Shown one piece after another: positions 43,879 through 53,349 of a stretch of DNA of 64,000 bases. The number at the start of each line of letters is the position of its first letter. Positions within the stretch are counted from its first letter, which is position 1. Position numbers and translations under genes: made by a program. Source of the stretch: Sinomonas humi (GTDB taxonomy: Bacteria > Actinomycetota > Actinomycetes > Actinomycetales > Micrococcaceae); NCBI RefSeq assembly GCF_000802235.1, contig NZ_JTDL01000082.1:1-64000 (forward strand), read 5' to 3'. Under the pieces are notes generated by a model. That model was not told the DNA's origin. It made no database searches and was given only the letters and a program-made list of their open reading frames with translations.

Positions 43879-44754
43879 CTAGCGAGCTCGCTGCGGAAGG
43901 CCGACTGAGTTACACATCACATCTATGACGTCGAGGCTCCGTGCATCCTCGCGCCCCGTGAAGAGGACGATTTGCTCGACCGCCTGGTAGACAAGCATCT
44001 CGAGACCGTGCAGCACCCGACCGCCTCGCGCCTCCCACGTCTCCCCGAGCCGACTCGGCCACGGGTCGTAGGCGACGTCCAGCAATAGGCCGGCGCCGCC
44101 GTCGTCCGCAGAGCGGGAGGCCAGCTCGGCCGCCAGTGCGTCAGCAGCGCGCGGAGGAAGCGTGCTCACGACGACGTCGGCCGCCGCCAGCGCAGGCGCG
44201 CCCCCTGCGATTGCCTCGAGTTCGACGGCGAGACCGAGACGCTCGGCGAGGCCCACCGCCTCGCCTGCACGGGAGGGGTCACGGACAAGGAACTGGGCTG
44301 AGGCCGCGCCCAGCTCGGCGATGGCGGCCACCGCGGCGAGGGCCGTGTTGCCAGCGCCGACGATCACGGGAGCAACGGCACGAGTAACGCCTGCTTGGCG
44401 GAAGGCCTCGACGATTCCTGCCACATCCGTGTTGTGCCCGACGAGGCGAAGCGTCCCGGAAACCCTCTCGAAGGTGACCGTGTTGAGGACTCCGAGCAGG
44501 GCAGCGTTGCCTTCCAGCCGGTCCATCGAGCTCACGAGAGCCGCCTTGAGCGGCATCGTGACGGAAAGGCCGCACCAGCCGTCCTCGGAACGCACGCGCT
44601 GAACGAAGTCGGCGAGCTGTTCCGGCACCAGATCGTACGAACCGTAGTCGATGTCTTCGCCCAAGGCTTCATAAGCCGAGCTATGGAGCGAGGGCGAGCG
44701 TGAATGACCGATCGGATGGCCGAGGACGGCCGCCCGACGCCTGCCTGTGGTCAC
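43879..44754 (-). CDS. aroE: Shikimate dehydrogenase
   Basis: AroE reduces 3-dehydroshikimate with NADPH. The 291-residue protein has the substrate-binding [18 protein letters not shown] (about 11-28), GLSVTMPLK with the catalytic Lys, NTDVAGI with the Asp, and the nucleotide loop [13 protein letters not shown]. The last residues include [14 protein letters not shown] 44754 overlaps the mltG stop by 4 bases; the open frame continues to 45738 only as an out-of-frame read of mltG. Confidence 0.95.
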   Translation of the reverse strand: MTTGRRRAAVLGHPIGHSRSPSLHSSAYEALGEDIDYGSYDLVPEQLADFVQRVRSEDGWCGLSVTMPLKAALVSSMDRLEGNAALLGVLNTVTFERVSGTLRLVGHNTDVAGIVEAFRQAGVTRAVAPVIVGAGNTALAAVAAIAELGAASAQFLVRDPSRAGEAVGLAERLGLAVELEAIAGGAPALAAADVVVSTLPPRAADALAAELASRSADDGGAGLLLDVAYDPWPSRLGETWEARGGRVLHGLEMLVYQAVEQIVLFTGREDARSLDVIDVMCNSVGLPQRAR

Positions 44755-46763
44755 TGGCACTTCCCGGGGTTGGCGGTGCACCACTGCTGGTACTGGGCGA
44801 CGTTGGCCTGGTGCTGAGCATAGGTCGAGGCGAACTTCGTCTCGCCCGAGTCCAGGTTCACCGTGACCCAGTACAGGTAGTTGTTCGGCGTCGGATGCGC
44901 CGCCGCCGCGACCGCCTTCGCCCCCGGAGAGCCGATCGGCCCCGGCGGCAGCCCCGGATGCACGTACGTGTTGTACGGATTGCCCGGATCCGCCTTCTGC
45001 GCGTCCGTGAGCTGGACAGTCTTGGTCCCCAGCCCGTACGTGACCGTCGCATCCGACTGGATCAGCCCGTTGGTCTGGTCGTTCGGCTTGAGCCGGTTGT
45101 AGATCGCCCCCGCCACATTGCCGTAGTCCGCCTGGCCGCCCTCGGCCTGGACGATGCTCGCCACGATCAGGTCCTGGTACTGCTTGGTCGGATCCGTGAT
45201 CCCGTCGGCCTTGAGCTCGTCCACCGTGGTCGAGACCAGCTTCGCGATGATGTCCTTCGCCGGGGTCCCCACCGGGAACTTGTACTCCCCCGGGGCCAGG
45301 TAACCCTCGAGGCTCTTCGCCTGCGGCGGAAGGCCGAACTGCTGCGGCTGGCTGTTCAGCGCGTTCAGATCGTTCGGGTTCACCCCGGCAGCCTGCGCGA
45401 TCGCAGCCAGCGAATCGCTGACCCGCATCCCCGCACTGAGCGCGAAATAGATCACCGGAGCAGTGTTCCCGGCCAGGATCTGCGCCGCATCCGAAGACTT
45501 CATCTGCTTCTTGAACGTGAAGTCGCCCGGATGGAGGCTCGCCCCGGTGGCGGCGAAGGCGTTGAGGAACGTGTCGGAGTCCGCGACGACGCCGTCCTGC
45601 TGCAGCTCGTCTGCGACCGCACGCGGCCCCGACCCCGGCTGCACCGTGATGGTGACCTGTCCGGAGCCGGGGCCCGGGTAGTCGCTCACCTTGTCCATGC
45701 CGAGCAATGGGCGCAGGACGGCCGCGCCGAGGAAGCACGCGCCGACGATGAGCGCCAGCGCAACCGTCATCGAGATGATGGCCTTGAACTGCCGCGAACG
45801 GCGCCGCGGCGCCTTGACCACTTCAGCCGAGGCGAAGACTGCCTCGTGCACTGTGGACTCTTCGGGGCCGACCGGCCCAGCCGACTGGGCAAGGAGCGCG
45901 TCAGCGGCAGCGACCACGTCTGGCTCAGCGACTGCTGTCCCGGTATCCGCAAGTGTCCCTGTATCTGCGAGCGAAACCGCGGGATCGGCAACCTCGACGC
46001 TCGACCCTGCTCGGTGTCGCAGCGCAGCATTCCGATGGCGCCCGTCGACGCCCTCCGCAGGCTCCGAGTCCCATACCGCGTTCCGGCTGAGGCCGGCCTC
46101 TGATCGGAGTGCAGAAGGATCCGCTTCCGTATCAGCGGCGGCTCGAACGGCTTCGGCGCGCTTGATGACGGACCGGGCTGAAACAGCTGTGGCCGCGAGA
46201 CGCGGTCCTTGCGTCGCGACAGACGCCGGGCGCGGCTCTGTAGGCGAGTCGCTCGATTCCGGCGCCTCGCCGCGAGCGCTTGGAGCGCTCGGGTCTACGG
46301 CAGGCAGGAAGCGTGTGGTCTGGGCATCTTTGCCGCCGGCAGGGTTCGTTGGGCGCCGGAGTCCTCGAGCCAGGCGTTCTTCAGCCTCGTACACTGGCTC
46401 GCCCTTCACGGCGAGGTGGCTGGAGGAGGCGGGGACCGGTGCCGGCCAGTCCGCGAGCGTGCGCCCGGTCCGGGGGCGCGAGCGTGGAGCCGCCTCCCGC
46501 GAAGGGGTCGAGGCTGGGCGACCGTCGCCGTCTTCCTGTGCGGCGCCCGAGGACTGATCTACATCGGGGGTCTCGGCAGGCGGCACGGTCGACGCCGGGC
46601 GGTACGGAGACGCGGTGGGCCGCGACGACGACGCTGTGGCCGGATTCGGTCCGGACTGCTTCCGCTGCTGGGTCTCGGTCACTGCACGCTCCCGAGCCCT
46701 GAGCTCGCGGCGGGTCAGGGGCCGGTCAGACGTGGGCCGGGTGTCATGGTCCTGAGGGTCCAT
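44751..46763 (-). CDS. mltG: Endolytic murein transglycosylase MltG (YceG-like)
   Basis: MltG cleaves nascent glycan strands at the membrane and is thought to release peptidoglycan. The 670-residue protein has a very long cytoplasmic N-terminal region (about 1-325) rich in Pro, Ala, Ser and Glu and probably disordered, one membrane span near 328-350 (IISMTVALALIVGACFLG), a LysM-like segment, and the YceG domain with the catalytic Glu in ASIVQAEGG near 536, then QSDATVTYGLG and the YNTYVHPGLPPGPIGSPG signature. It overlaps aroE by 4 bases and follows ruvX by 5. Confidence 0.94.
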   Translation of the reverse strand: MDPQDHDTRPTSDRPLTRRELRARERAVTETQQRKQSGPNPATASSSRPTASPYRPASTVPPAETPDVDQSSGAAQEDGDGRPASTPSREAAPRSRPRTGRTLADWPAPVPASSSHLAVKGEPVYEAEERLARGLRRPTNPAGGKDAQTTRFLPAVDPSAPSARGEAPESSDSPTEPRPASVATQGPRLAATAVSARSVIKRAEAVRAAADTEADPSALRSEAGLSRNAVWDSEPAEGVDGRHRNAALRHRAGSSVEVADPAVSLADTGTLADTGTAVAEPDVVAAADALLAQSAGPVGPEESTVHEAVFASAEVVKAPRRRSRQFKAIISMTVALALIVGACFLGAAVLRPLLGMDKVSDYPGPGSGQVTITVQPGSGPRAVADELQQDGVVADSDTFLNAFAATGASLHPGDFTFKKQMKSSDAAQILAGNTAPVIYFALSAGMRVSDSLAAIAQAAGVNPNDLNALNSQPQQFGLPPQAKSLEGYLAPGEYKFPVGTPAKDIIAKLVSTTVDELKADGITDPTKQYQDLIVASIVQAEGGQADYGNVAGAIYNRLKPNDQTNGLIQSDATVTYGLGTKTVQLTDAQKADPGNPYNTYVHPGLPPGPIGSPGAKAVAAAAHPTPNNYLYWVTVNLDSGETKFASTYAQHQANVAQYQQWCTANPGKCQ

Positions 46764-46768
46764 CCTGG

Positions 46769-47329
46769 CTACGCACTCCTGTTCGGGTCGTCTCGGCGGA
46801 TCCCCCCACCGTGCTCCGCTCCGGGCGGCACAAGTTCTCCGGTTTCGCCACGGCTCCCCTTGAGCAGGTTCAGGGCATGCTCGAGGATGCCGACGGCGGC
46901 CACCTGATCCACTACTTTACGGTGGTCCCGAGTGGACAGGCCAGCCGAGCGCAGGTTGCGGTGCGCCTCGACAGTGCTGAACCTCTCATCGACGAGCCGG
47001 ACCTCGCACGCTGAGCCGTCCGCAGCGAGGCGGTCCGCGAGCAGCCCAGCGAAGCTGCGAGCCATTTCCGCCGACGCGGATTCGGAACCGTTCAGGCGCC
47101 GCGGTAGCCCGACGAACACCTGGATGGCGCCTCGCTCGACGGCTTCATGCGCGACGAGCCCGATGTCGTGGTTGCTCTTCGGGTCCCGCGCCAAGGTCCG
47201 GACGGGACTGGCAAGAATCCCGTCCGGATCGCAGGCTGCGAGGCCCACGCGGACCATGCCGACATCGACGCCGAGGCGGACCCCGCGGCGGAACGCCGGG
47301 GTCTGCGGATCAGGGGTGCCGAGGGACAT
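46769..47329 (-). CDS. ruvX: Putative pre-16S rRNA nuclease / Holliday junction resolvase YqgF
   Basis: YqgF-family RNase H-fold nucleases trim the 5' end of 16S rRNA; older annotation calls them Holliday junction resolvases. The 186-residue protein has the acidic residues expected in RLGVDVGMVRVGLA (about 18-31), VGLPRRLNGSES and LVDERFSTVEA, with the C-terminal Asp in DQVAAVGILEHAL. It ends in a polar tail of about 25 residues. It lies between alaS and mltG. Confidence 0.94.
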   Translation of the reverse strand: MSLGTPDPQTPAFRRGVRLGVDVGMVRVGLAACDPDGILASPVRTLARDPKSNHDIGLVAHEAVERGAIQVFVGLPRRLNGSESASAEMARSFAGLLADRLAADGSACEVRLVDERFSTVEAHRNLRSAGLSTRDHRKVVDQVAAVGILEHALNLLKGSRGETGELVPPGAEHGGGIRRDDPNRSA

Positions 47330-47338
47330 GTGCCTCCT

Positions 47339-50029
47339 TCAGTGAGCGGCCACGGCAGCTGCTACGGCGCTCAAGGCCTCAACAACCTTCGAAGCGTCCG
47401 TGCCGCCGCCCTGCGCCACATCATCCTTGCCGCCTCCGCCGCCCCCAAGGACGCCAGCGGCAGTCCGCACCAAGGCACCGGCCTTGACGCCGGACTCCCG
47501 AGCCGCTTCATTCGTCACGACGAGCACCACGGGGCGCCCGTTCGCGACCCCGGCCACAGCGACAGCGGCAGCCGGGGCGGACGCGCCCGTGCCCAGTCGC
47601 CCGCGAAGATCGAGCGCGAGTCCCCGCAGCTCGTCCGCAGAGCTGACCTCCCCGGCGTCGTGCGTGATGAGGCGCACTCCGGCGACGTCCTTCGCCGTGC
47701 CGACCAGGGCCGCGGCCGAAGCTGCCACCTTCTCCTTGCGGAGCCGCTCAAGTTCCTTTTCGGCGTTCTTGAGCTTGGCGAGGGTCGCACCGATGCGTTC
47801 CGTCAGCTGTGCCGAGGGGACCTTGAAGATCTCGGTGAGCTCGGACACGAGCGCTCGTTCCGCGGCCTGATGCCGGAAGGCATCGAGACCGACGAAGGCC
47901 TCGACGCGCCGGTTGCCCGAGCCCACCGACTGCTCGCCAAGCAGCGTGAGCGAGCCGATGAGCGCGGTGGAGTCAACGTGCGTACCACCGCACAGCTCCA
48001 TCGACCACGGACCGTTGATCTCGACGACGCGGACGCGCGAGCCGTAGTTCTCGCCGAACAGGGCCATAGCTCCCGCAGCTTTGGCCTCAGCAAGCGGCAT
48101 CTCCGACGTGTTCACGGTGAAGTTATCGCGGATGGCGAGGTTGGCGACCTCCTCGATCTCGCTCCGAGAAGCACCACTGAGCTGCTCGCCCCATGCGAAG
48201 TCGAACCGCAGATACCCGGCCTTGTTGAAGGATCCACGCTGCACGGCCTCCGGGCCGAGAATCTGACGCAGAGCCGCGTGGACGAGGTGGGTGGCGGTGT
48301 GCGCCTGCTCTGCAGCATGACGGCGTTCCCGGTCGACGGCGGTGCGCACGAGCGCATCCGAGGGCAGCTCGCCTTCGCGGACGATGCCCTTGTGCACGCT
48401 GAGTCCCTTGATCGGGCGCTGCACATCGAGTACCTCGACCACGAAGCCATCGCCGCTGATGAGTCCCGTGTCTGCAGCCTGGCCACCGGCCTCGGCGTAG
48501 AACGGCGTCTCTTCGAGGACAATCTCCACCTCCGAGCCCGACTCCGCACGGCTGACCTGTGAGCCGTGGGACAGGAGGCCTCGAATACGCGATTCCCCGT
48601 CGAGTTCGGTGTAGCCCGTGAAGACCGTTGGCCCCTCGGCGAGCAGCTCTTGGAAGGCGCTGAGATCGGCGTGGCCGCTCTTCTTCTCCTTCGCGTCGGC
48701 CCGTGCCCGCGTGCGCTGGTCCTCCATGAGGGAACGGAAACCGGCCTCGTCGACTGGGACTCCCGCTTCCTCGGCCATCTCGAGGGTCAGGTCGATCGGG
48801 AATCCATACGTGTCGTGCAGCGTGAACGCTTCCTCGCCCGAGAGCGCGGTTCCGGACGCCCGCGACAGCTTGACTGCCTCTTCGAGCCGCGTCGTGCCCG
48901 CAGCGATCGTCCGGAGGAACGCCTTCTCCTCGGCGTAGGCTATCCGGCTGATACGGTCGAAGTCCTTCTCGACCTGCGGGTAGACGCCCTTCATGGCGTC
49001 CCGCGAGGCGGGCAGCAGCTCTGGGAGGACGGGCTTCTCGACGCCGAGCAGCCGCATCGCGCGTACAGCTCGGCGGATGAGGCGCCGCAGCACGTAGCCG
49101 CGGCCCTCGTTCGAGGGAGTGACGCCGTCGGCGATGAGCATGAGCGCCGAGCGAACGTGGTCGGCGACGACCCGCATCCGCACGTCATCCGCATGGTGCG
49201 GGTCGTCCGCGGTCTCGGCGGAGGTGTACTCCCGGCCCGAGAGCTCCGAGGCCTTGTCGATCACGGGGCGCACCTGATCGGTCTCGTACATGTTCTCGAC
49301 GCCCTGGAGGATCATCGCGAGGCGCTCCATGCCGAGGCCCGTGTCGATGTTCTTCTTGGGGAGCTCGCCGACGATGTCGAAGTCGACCTTGGAGCGCACA
49401 TTCTCGATCTGGTACTGCATGAACACGAGGTTCCAGATCTCGATGTACCGGTTGTCGTCCACCGCTGGGCCGCCCTCAATCCCGTATGCGGGGCCGCGGT
49501 CATAGTAGATCTCGGAGCAGGGACCCGCGGGGCCAGGCTGGCCGGTCGACCAGTAATTGTCGCTCTTGCCCATCCGCTGAATGCGCTCGGGCGGAATGGA
49601 CGTATGGGTGAGCCAGAGGCGCTCGGCCTCGTCGTCCTCTTCGTACACCGTGACCCAGAGACGCTCGGCTGGGAGGCCGTAGCCGCCGTCGTCCACGCTC
49701 TTGGTCAGCAGCTCGAACGCGAACTTGATCGCGTCTTCTTTGAAGTAGTCGCCGAAGGAGAAGTTGCCGCACATCTGGAAGAACGTGCCGTGGCGGGCGG
49801 TCTTTCCGACTTCTTCGATGTCACCCGTGCGGATGCACTTCTGGACGCTCGTGGCGCGCGGGTAAGGCGGCTCTTCCCGAGCCGTGAGGTAGGGGATGAA
49901 GGGGACCATGCCCGCCACCGTGAAGAGCAGCGAGGGATCGCTGGAGACGAGCGACGCCGAGGGCACCGCCGTGTGCCCCTTGCTGACGAAGTAGTCGACC
50001 CAGCGTCGAGTGATCTCGTGCGACTTCAT
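47339..50029 (-). CDS. alaS: Alanine-tRNA ligase
   Basis: AlaRS charges tRNA-Ala and edits mischarged Ser and Gly. The 896-residue protein has the class II catalytic core (FTVAGMVPF, RATSVQKCIRTGDIEEVG), the editing zinc site HTATHLVH and CGGTHVDSTA, and the C-terminal C-Ala domain with GGGGGGKDDVAQGGG. I place the start at ATG 50029 where the family begins (MKSHEITRRWVDYF); GTG 50062 upstream is in frame but adds an unconserved 11 residues. A GC-rich hairpin and a short upstream frame lie 60-90 bases before it. Confidence 0.97.
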   Translation of the reverse strand: MKSHEITRRWVDYFVSKGHTAVPSASLVSSDPSLLFTVAGMVPFIPYLTAREEPPYPRATSVQKCIRTGDIEEVGKTARHGTFFQMCGNFSFGDYFKEDAIKFAFELLTKSVDDGGYGLPAERLWVTVYEEDDEAERLWLTHTSIPPERIQRMGKSDNYWSTGQPGPAGPCSEIYYDRGPAYGIEGGPAVDDNRYIEIWNLVFMQYQIENVRSKVDFDIVGELPKKNIDTGLGMERLAMILQGVENMYETDQVRPVIDKASELSGREYTSAETADDPHHADDVRMRVVADHVRSALMLIADGVTPSNEGRGYVLRRLIRRAVRAMRLLGVEKPVLPELLPASRDAMKGVYPQVEKDFDRISRIAYAEEKAFLRTIAAGTTRLEEAVKLSRASGTALSGEEAFTLHDTYGFPIDLTLEMAEEAGVPVDEAGFRSLMEDQRTRARADAKEKKSGHADLSAFQELLAEGPTVFTGYTELDGESRIRGLLSHGSQVSRAESGSEVEIVLEETPFYAEAGGQAADTGLISGDGFVVEVLDVQRPIKGLSVHKGIVREGELPSDALVRTAVDRERRHAAEQAHTATHLVHAALRQILGPEAVQRGSFNKAGYLRFDFAWGEQLSGASRSEIEEVANLAIRDNFTVNTSEMPLAEAKAAGAMALFGENYGSRVRVVEINGPWSMELCGGTHVDSTALIGSLTLLGEQSVGSGNRRVEAFVGLDAFRHQAAERALVSELTEIFKVPSAQLTERIGATLAKLKNAEKELERLRKEKVAASAAALVGTAKDVAGVRLITHDAGEVSSADELRGLALDLRGRLGTGASAPAAAVAVAGVANGRPVVLVVTNEAARESGVKAGALVRTAAGVLGGGGGGKDDVAQGGGTDASKVVEALSAVAAAVAAH

Positions 50030-50089
50030 GGCCTGTTGTTCAACCCTTCCGAAATTGTCCACACTGCTTCTCTACGGCCCCGTGTGGGC

Positions 50090-50108
50090 GCGGCGGGCGA
50101 ACCGCCGC
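50090..50108 (-). other. GC-rich hairpin upstream of alaS
   Basis: GCGGCGG and CCGCCGC pair as a 7-bp stem with a 5-base loop. It lies 60 bases before the alaS start and 48 bases after the small upstream gene, inside a 13-codon frame MLRRFARRAHTGP. It may be a terminator for the upstream gene or a leader structure. Confidence 0.4.
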
Positions 50109-50156
50109 AACATTCCATTGTGCCCTGTACGGCCTCTTGGCCGCGAACGGACGCGC

Positions 50157-50369
50157 TCAGCCCTCGATGCCGAGGGCGCTGCGCAGCTCGGCTTCCCGCG
50201 CGGCCATCGCACGCCGGACGTCCTCGGCGAAGTGCGCCGCACTCTCCGCAACGCGGTTCGCGGCCCGGTTGAGGCCGCCGCCCGTTGGCTCACCGCGCAA
50301 CTGCTGCACTGCCCGGTAAGCCACCACGCCGACGGCCGCCCCGAGGGAGAGCCAGATCAGACTCCTCAT
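50157..50369 (-). CDS. Small membrane-anchored protein (DUF6167-like)
   Basis: The 70-residue protein starts MRSLIWLSLGAAVGVVAYRA, a single N-terminal membrane segment, followed by a charged helix with EDVRRAMAAREAELRSALG. This pattern resembles actinobacterial DUF6167 proteins found next to alaS, whose function is unknown; the family name is from memory. It sits 71 bases after a DUF948-type gene on the same strand and before alaS. Confidence 0.75.
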   Translation of the reverse strand: MRSLIWLSLGAAVGVVAYRAVQQLRGEPTGGGLNRAANRVAESAAHFAEDVRRAMAAREAELRSALGIEG

Positions 50370-50440
50370 GCCATGCCCCGTTCGTTCTCCGGTGGTTCTG
50401 TACGCTGGTTCGCCACGCTGGTTAGCCCCGTGCCGAGGGC

Positions 50441-50821
50441 CTAGCGGCTTCGGCGGCCGGACGGCCTCGCCGTGCTGCCCCGTTGGGCCCACGCGGTCCG
50501 CACGCCGTAGGTGAAGGAAGCGACCTTGACCAACGGCGAGCCGACAGTCGCCGCCACGAGCGAGGAGAGGGCCGAGACGTTTGCGGTCGCGTCGGAGACG
50601 TTGGCCGCGATCCCGTCGACCTTCTTGAGCTGTTCGTGGGTCGTCGAGACCGTCGAGGTCACCTCGTCCATGAGCGGTGTGGCGCCGTCGGCGACCGTCC
50701 GGATCGATGCGCGCAGCTCGTCGAAGACGCGGCCGAGCTTGATGATCGGCACGGCGAGCAGTGCAACGAGCACAGCAAACACGCCGGCAGCGATGAGGCA
50801 GGCGATGTCGGCTCCGGACAC
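50441..50821 (-). CDS. DUF948 family membrane protein
   Basis: The 126-residue protein has a near N-terminal membrane span (about 6-27, IACLIAAGVFAVLVALLAVP) and a long helical region with heptad-like Leu/Val spacing (about 30-100), typical of DUF948 general-stress-type proteins. GTG 50821 follows AGGAGG by 7 bases; the frame is open to 50869. Function is unknown. It lies between rpsD and the DUF6167-like gene on the same strand. Confidence 0.85.
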   Translation of the reverse strand: MSGADIACLIAAGVFAVLVALLAVPIIKLGRVFDELRASIRTVADGATPLMDEVTSTVSTTHEQLKKVDGIAANVSDATANVSALSSLVAATVGSPLVKVASFTYGVRTAWAQRGSTARPSGRRSR

Positions 50822-50985
50822 AGGGTTCCTCCTTACGGGACAGCCAGCACGGCGTCCCTTGGCTACCATACAGGGGCCCCCGCGCCCTTCGGCTCACGAA
50901 TTCTGCCCTCAGGTTGGCAGGGTTCGCGCCCTGCAAATTAGCGCTCTGCGAGGCTGACGGCGCAGGCCGGGGCACGGGCAACAAA

Positions 50986-51016
50986 GGAGCCCGCGGCAAT
51001 CCCGGCCGCGGGCTCC
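50986..51016 (-). terminator. Terminator after rpsD
   Basis: A perfect 12-bp inverted repeat, GGAGCCCGCGGC and its complement, encloses a 7-base loop, and TTTGTTG follows on the minus strand. It begins 29 bases after the rpsD stop. Confidence 0.9.
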
Positions 51017-51045
51017 TTGCTGGTCGGCCCGGAGGCCGAGGGGAA

Positions 51046-51669
51046 TCAGCGCGCGTAGTACTCGACGACGAGCTGCTCTTCGCAGGTCACCGGGATCTCG
51101 GTGCGCTTCGGGCGGCGCACGAGGCGTGCCTGAAGGGCCTCGAGCTTGACGTCGAGGTAGCCCGGGACGGCCGGGAGGACGTCACGGTGGGCGCCGGCCG
51201 CGGCGACCTGGAACGGCGCCATCGTCTCGGAGCGCTCGTGGACGCCGATGAGCTGGCCCTCGCTGACGCGGAACGACGGGCGGTCGACACGCTTGCCGTC
51301 GACCGTGATGTGGCGGTGCACGACGAGCTGGCGGGCCTGGGCGATCGTGCGGGCGAAGCCGGCGCGGAGCACGAGGGCGTCAAGACGCATCTCGAGGAGC
51401 TCGATGAGGTTCTCACCGGTGAGGCCCTTGGTGCGCTTGGCCTCCTCGAAGGCACGAGTCATCTGCGCCTCGCGGATGCCGTACTGGGCGCGGAGACGCT
51501 GCTTCTCGCGAAGGCGGACGGCGTAGTCCGAGTCCTGCTTCTTGCGGGCGCGGCCGTGCTCACCGGGGCCGTACGGACGGCGCTCCATGTACTTGGCGGC
51601 CTTGGGGGTGAGGGCGAGGCCGAGAGAGCGCGAGAGGCGCGTCTGACGGCGGGCACGAGTGCTCGACAC
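51046..51669 (-). CDS. rpsD: 30S ribosomal protein S4
   Basis: S4 nucleates 16S rRNA assembly. The 207-residue protein has a basic N-terminal domain (RARRQTRLSRSLG, ERRPYGPGEHG) and the S4 RNA-binding motif LEMRLDALVLRAGFARTIAQ (about 95-115). GTG 51669 is preceded by AAAGGA at 5 bases; the open frame to 51690 is not conserved. As in other actinobacteria it is a stand-alone gene rather than part of the alpha operon, with a leader that may be an S4 target. Confidence 0.97.
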   Translation of the reverse strand: MSSTRARRQTRLSRSLGLALTPKAAKYMERRPYGPGEHGRARKKQDSDYAVRLREKQRLRAQYGIREAQMTRAFEEAKRTKGLTGENLIELLEMRLDALVLRAGFARTIAQARQLVVHRHITVDGKRVDRPSFRVSEGQLIGVHERSETMAPFQVAAAGAHRDVLPAVPGYLDVKLEALQARLVRRPKRTEIPVTCEEQLVVEYYAR

Positions 51670-51781
51670 GTGTGTCCTTTCGTAGTGCAACGGCTTGCGT
51701 GAATCCTGGCCTCCAGGCGGGAGAGCTTCGGCCCGTTGCTGCCATCAGCTGCCGTCCGTGCTGCCTTCCAGGCATGCCTCT

Positions 51782-51798
51782 GCACAAGTCACTTGTGC
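51782..51798 (-). promoter_or_regulatory. Hairpin in the rpsD leader (possible S4 autoregulation site)
   Basis: GCACAAG and CTTGTGC form a perfect 7-bp stem with a TGA loop. It lies about 115 bases upstream of rpsD within the probable leader. Ribosomal protein S4 often represses its own translation through a structured leader, so this is a candidate part of such a site; no match to a known motif was tested. Confidence 0.35.
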
Positions 51799-51852
51799 GG
51801 GAGAACACGTCATGGGGAAGGATCAGACACGCGACGTGCCAGACGGTCAACT

Positions 51853-51858
51853 AGCCTA
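51853..51858 (-). promoter_or_regulatory. Candidate rpsD -10 box
   Basis: TAGGCT on the minus strand fits TANNNT and directly follows the rarA stop codon. If used, it gives rpsD a leader of about 175 bases. No clear -35 is seen. Confidence 0.35.
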
Positions 51859-53319
51859 TCACGAACCCCGAACGATCGACCGCAGCCGCTCTAGCCGTGC
51901 AGCGATGTCCCGCTCCGCGCCGTTGCCGGTGGGAACGTAGTAGTCCTTGCCGACGAGATCGTCAGGGGGATACTGCTGACTGGCGACCGAATGTGGGGCG
52001 TCGTGCGAGTAGACGTAGCCGGCGCCGTGCCCGAGGCGCTGCGCTCCTGCATAGTGGGCGTCCCGCAGATGGGCCGGAACCCCGATGCCGCGCCCTGCCC
52101 GGACGTCCGCGATCGCCGCGTTGATGCCCATGTAGGAAGCGTTCGATTTCGGTGCGGTCGCGAGATGGACGACCGCCTCCGCCAAGACGATCCGTCCTTC
52201 GGGCATCCCGATGAGCTGGACAGCCTGAGCGGCAGCAACAGCAGTCTGGAGAGCGGTTGGATCAGCCATCCCGATGTCCTCGGCTGCCGAGATGATGATG
52301 CGCCGGGCAATGAAGCGCGGGTCCTCCCCCGCCTCGACCATCTTCGCGAGATAGTGCAGGGCGGCGTCGACGTCCGAGCCTCGGATGGACTTGATGAAGG
52401 CGCTGATGACGTCATAGTGCATGTCGCCCTGGCGGTCGTAGCGGACCGCATGCACGTCGAGGGCTTTCTCCGTGTGCCGCACCTCAAGGGTGACGGGCGC
52501 GCCCTGGCCCGCTCCGCCGTCGTGCGCGCCTTCCCGGGCGGCCTCGTCCAACGCGACCGCGGCGGCGGCCTCGAGGGCCGTGAGCGCACGGCGGGCGTCG
52601 CCCCCGGCAAGCCGCACGAGGTGCTCCGACGCTTCCTCCGAAAGGACGACGGCGCCGCCCAGCCCCCGCGGATCCTCGACCGCGCGCTCGAGGAGACCGC
52701 GGATATCGTCCTCGGTGAGTGGCTGAAGCGTGAGAAGCAGGGACCGGGAGAGAAGAGGAGAGACGACGGAGAACGAGGGGTTCTCCGTCGTCGCCGCCAC
52801 TAGAACGACCCAACGGTTCTCGACGCCCGGCAGGAGCGCGTCCTGCTGGGCCTTGGTGAAGCGGTGGATCTCGTCGAGGAAGAGGACTGTCGTGATGCGG
52901 TGCAGATCGCGCGCGGTGAGCGCCTCGTCCATGACGCGGCGGACATCCTTGACCCCCGCAGTGATGGCCGAGAGCTCCACGAACTTTCGGCCCGGACCCC
53001 GCGCGATCACGTGTGCGAGCGTCGTCTTCCCTATGCCGGGCGGACCCCAAAGGATCACCGAGCTCGGACCAGTGGGGCCTCCCGATGCCTCTGCGCCAGC
53101 AGCGAGCTGGCGCAGAGGCGAACCCGGGCCGAGCAGATGCTGCTGGCCCACTACCTCGTCGAGGCTCCTTGGTCGCATGCGCACCGCAAGGGGGCTGCGC
53201 TGTGCTTCCCGCCGCGCGCGCTCGGCACGATCCTCACGTCCTCTGGATCCGGACTCCCCTTCGCGCACACGGTCGATCCCGCCGTCGTCCATGGGCTCGA
53301 GTCCGAACAGATCTTCCAT
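51859..53319 (-). CDS. rarA: Replication-associated recombination protein RarA (MgsA)
   Basis: RarA is a clamp-loader-like AAA+ ATPase that acts at stalled replication forks. The 486-residue protein has an N-terminal charged region, [15 protein letters not shown], Walker [10 protein letters not shown] near 92-100, Walker [10 protein letters not shown], sensor TTENPSFSV, and the C-terminal tetramerisation domain with [10 protein letters not shown] and [14 protein letters not shown] 53319 fits the family start MEDLFG. It follows aspS by 30 bases. Confidence 0.95.
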   Translation of the reverse strand: MEDLFGLEPMDDGGIDRVREGESGSRGREDRAERARREAQRSPLAVRMRPRSLDEVVGQQHLLGPGSPLRQLAAGAEASGGPTGPSSVILWGPPGIGKTTLAHVIARGPGRKFVELSAITAGVKDVRRVMDEALTARDLHRITTVLFLDEIHRFTKAQQDALLPGVENRWVVLVAATTENPSFSVVSPLLSRSLLLTLQPLTEDDIRGLLERAVEDPRGLGGAVVLSEEASEHLVRLAGGDARRALTALEAAAAVALDEAAREGAHDGGAGQGAPVTLEVRHTEKALDVHAVRYDRQGDMHYDVISAFIKSIRGSDVDAALHYLAKMVEAGEDPRFIARRIIISAAEDIGMADPTALQTAVAAAQAVQLIGMPEGRIVLAEAVVHLATAPKSNASYMGINAAIADVRAGRGIGVPAHLRDAHYAGAQRLGHGAGYVYSHDAPHSVASQQYPPDDLVGKDYYVPTGNGAERDIAARLERLRSIVRGS

Positions 53320-53349
53320 CAGCACTACGGTACGCCGCTGCGGCGGCAG

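Noticed and set aside
44755-45738. Extended aroE reading upstream to 45738
   Set aside because: The extension is an out-of-frame Gly/Arg-rich read of mltG; GTG 44754 overlapping the mltG stop is the natural start.
48566-50272. 568-residue plus-strand open frame opposite alaS
   Set aside because: It is antisense to alaS with biased composition and no family match.
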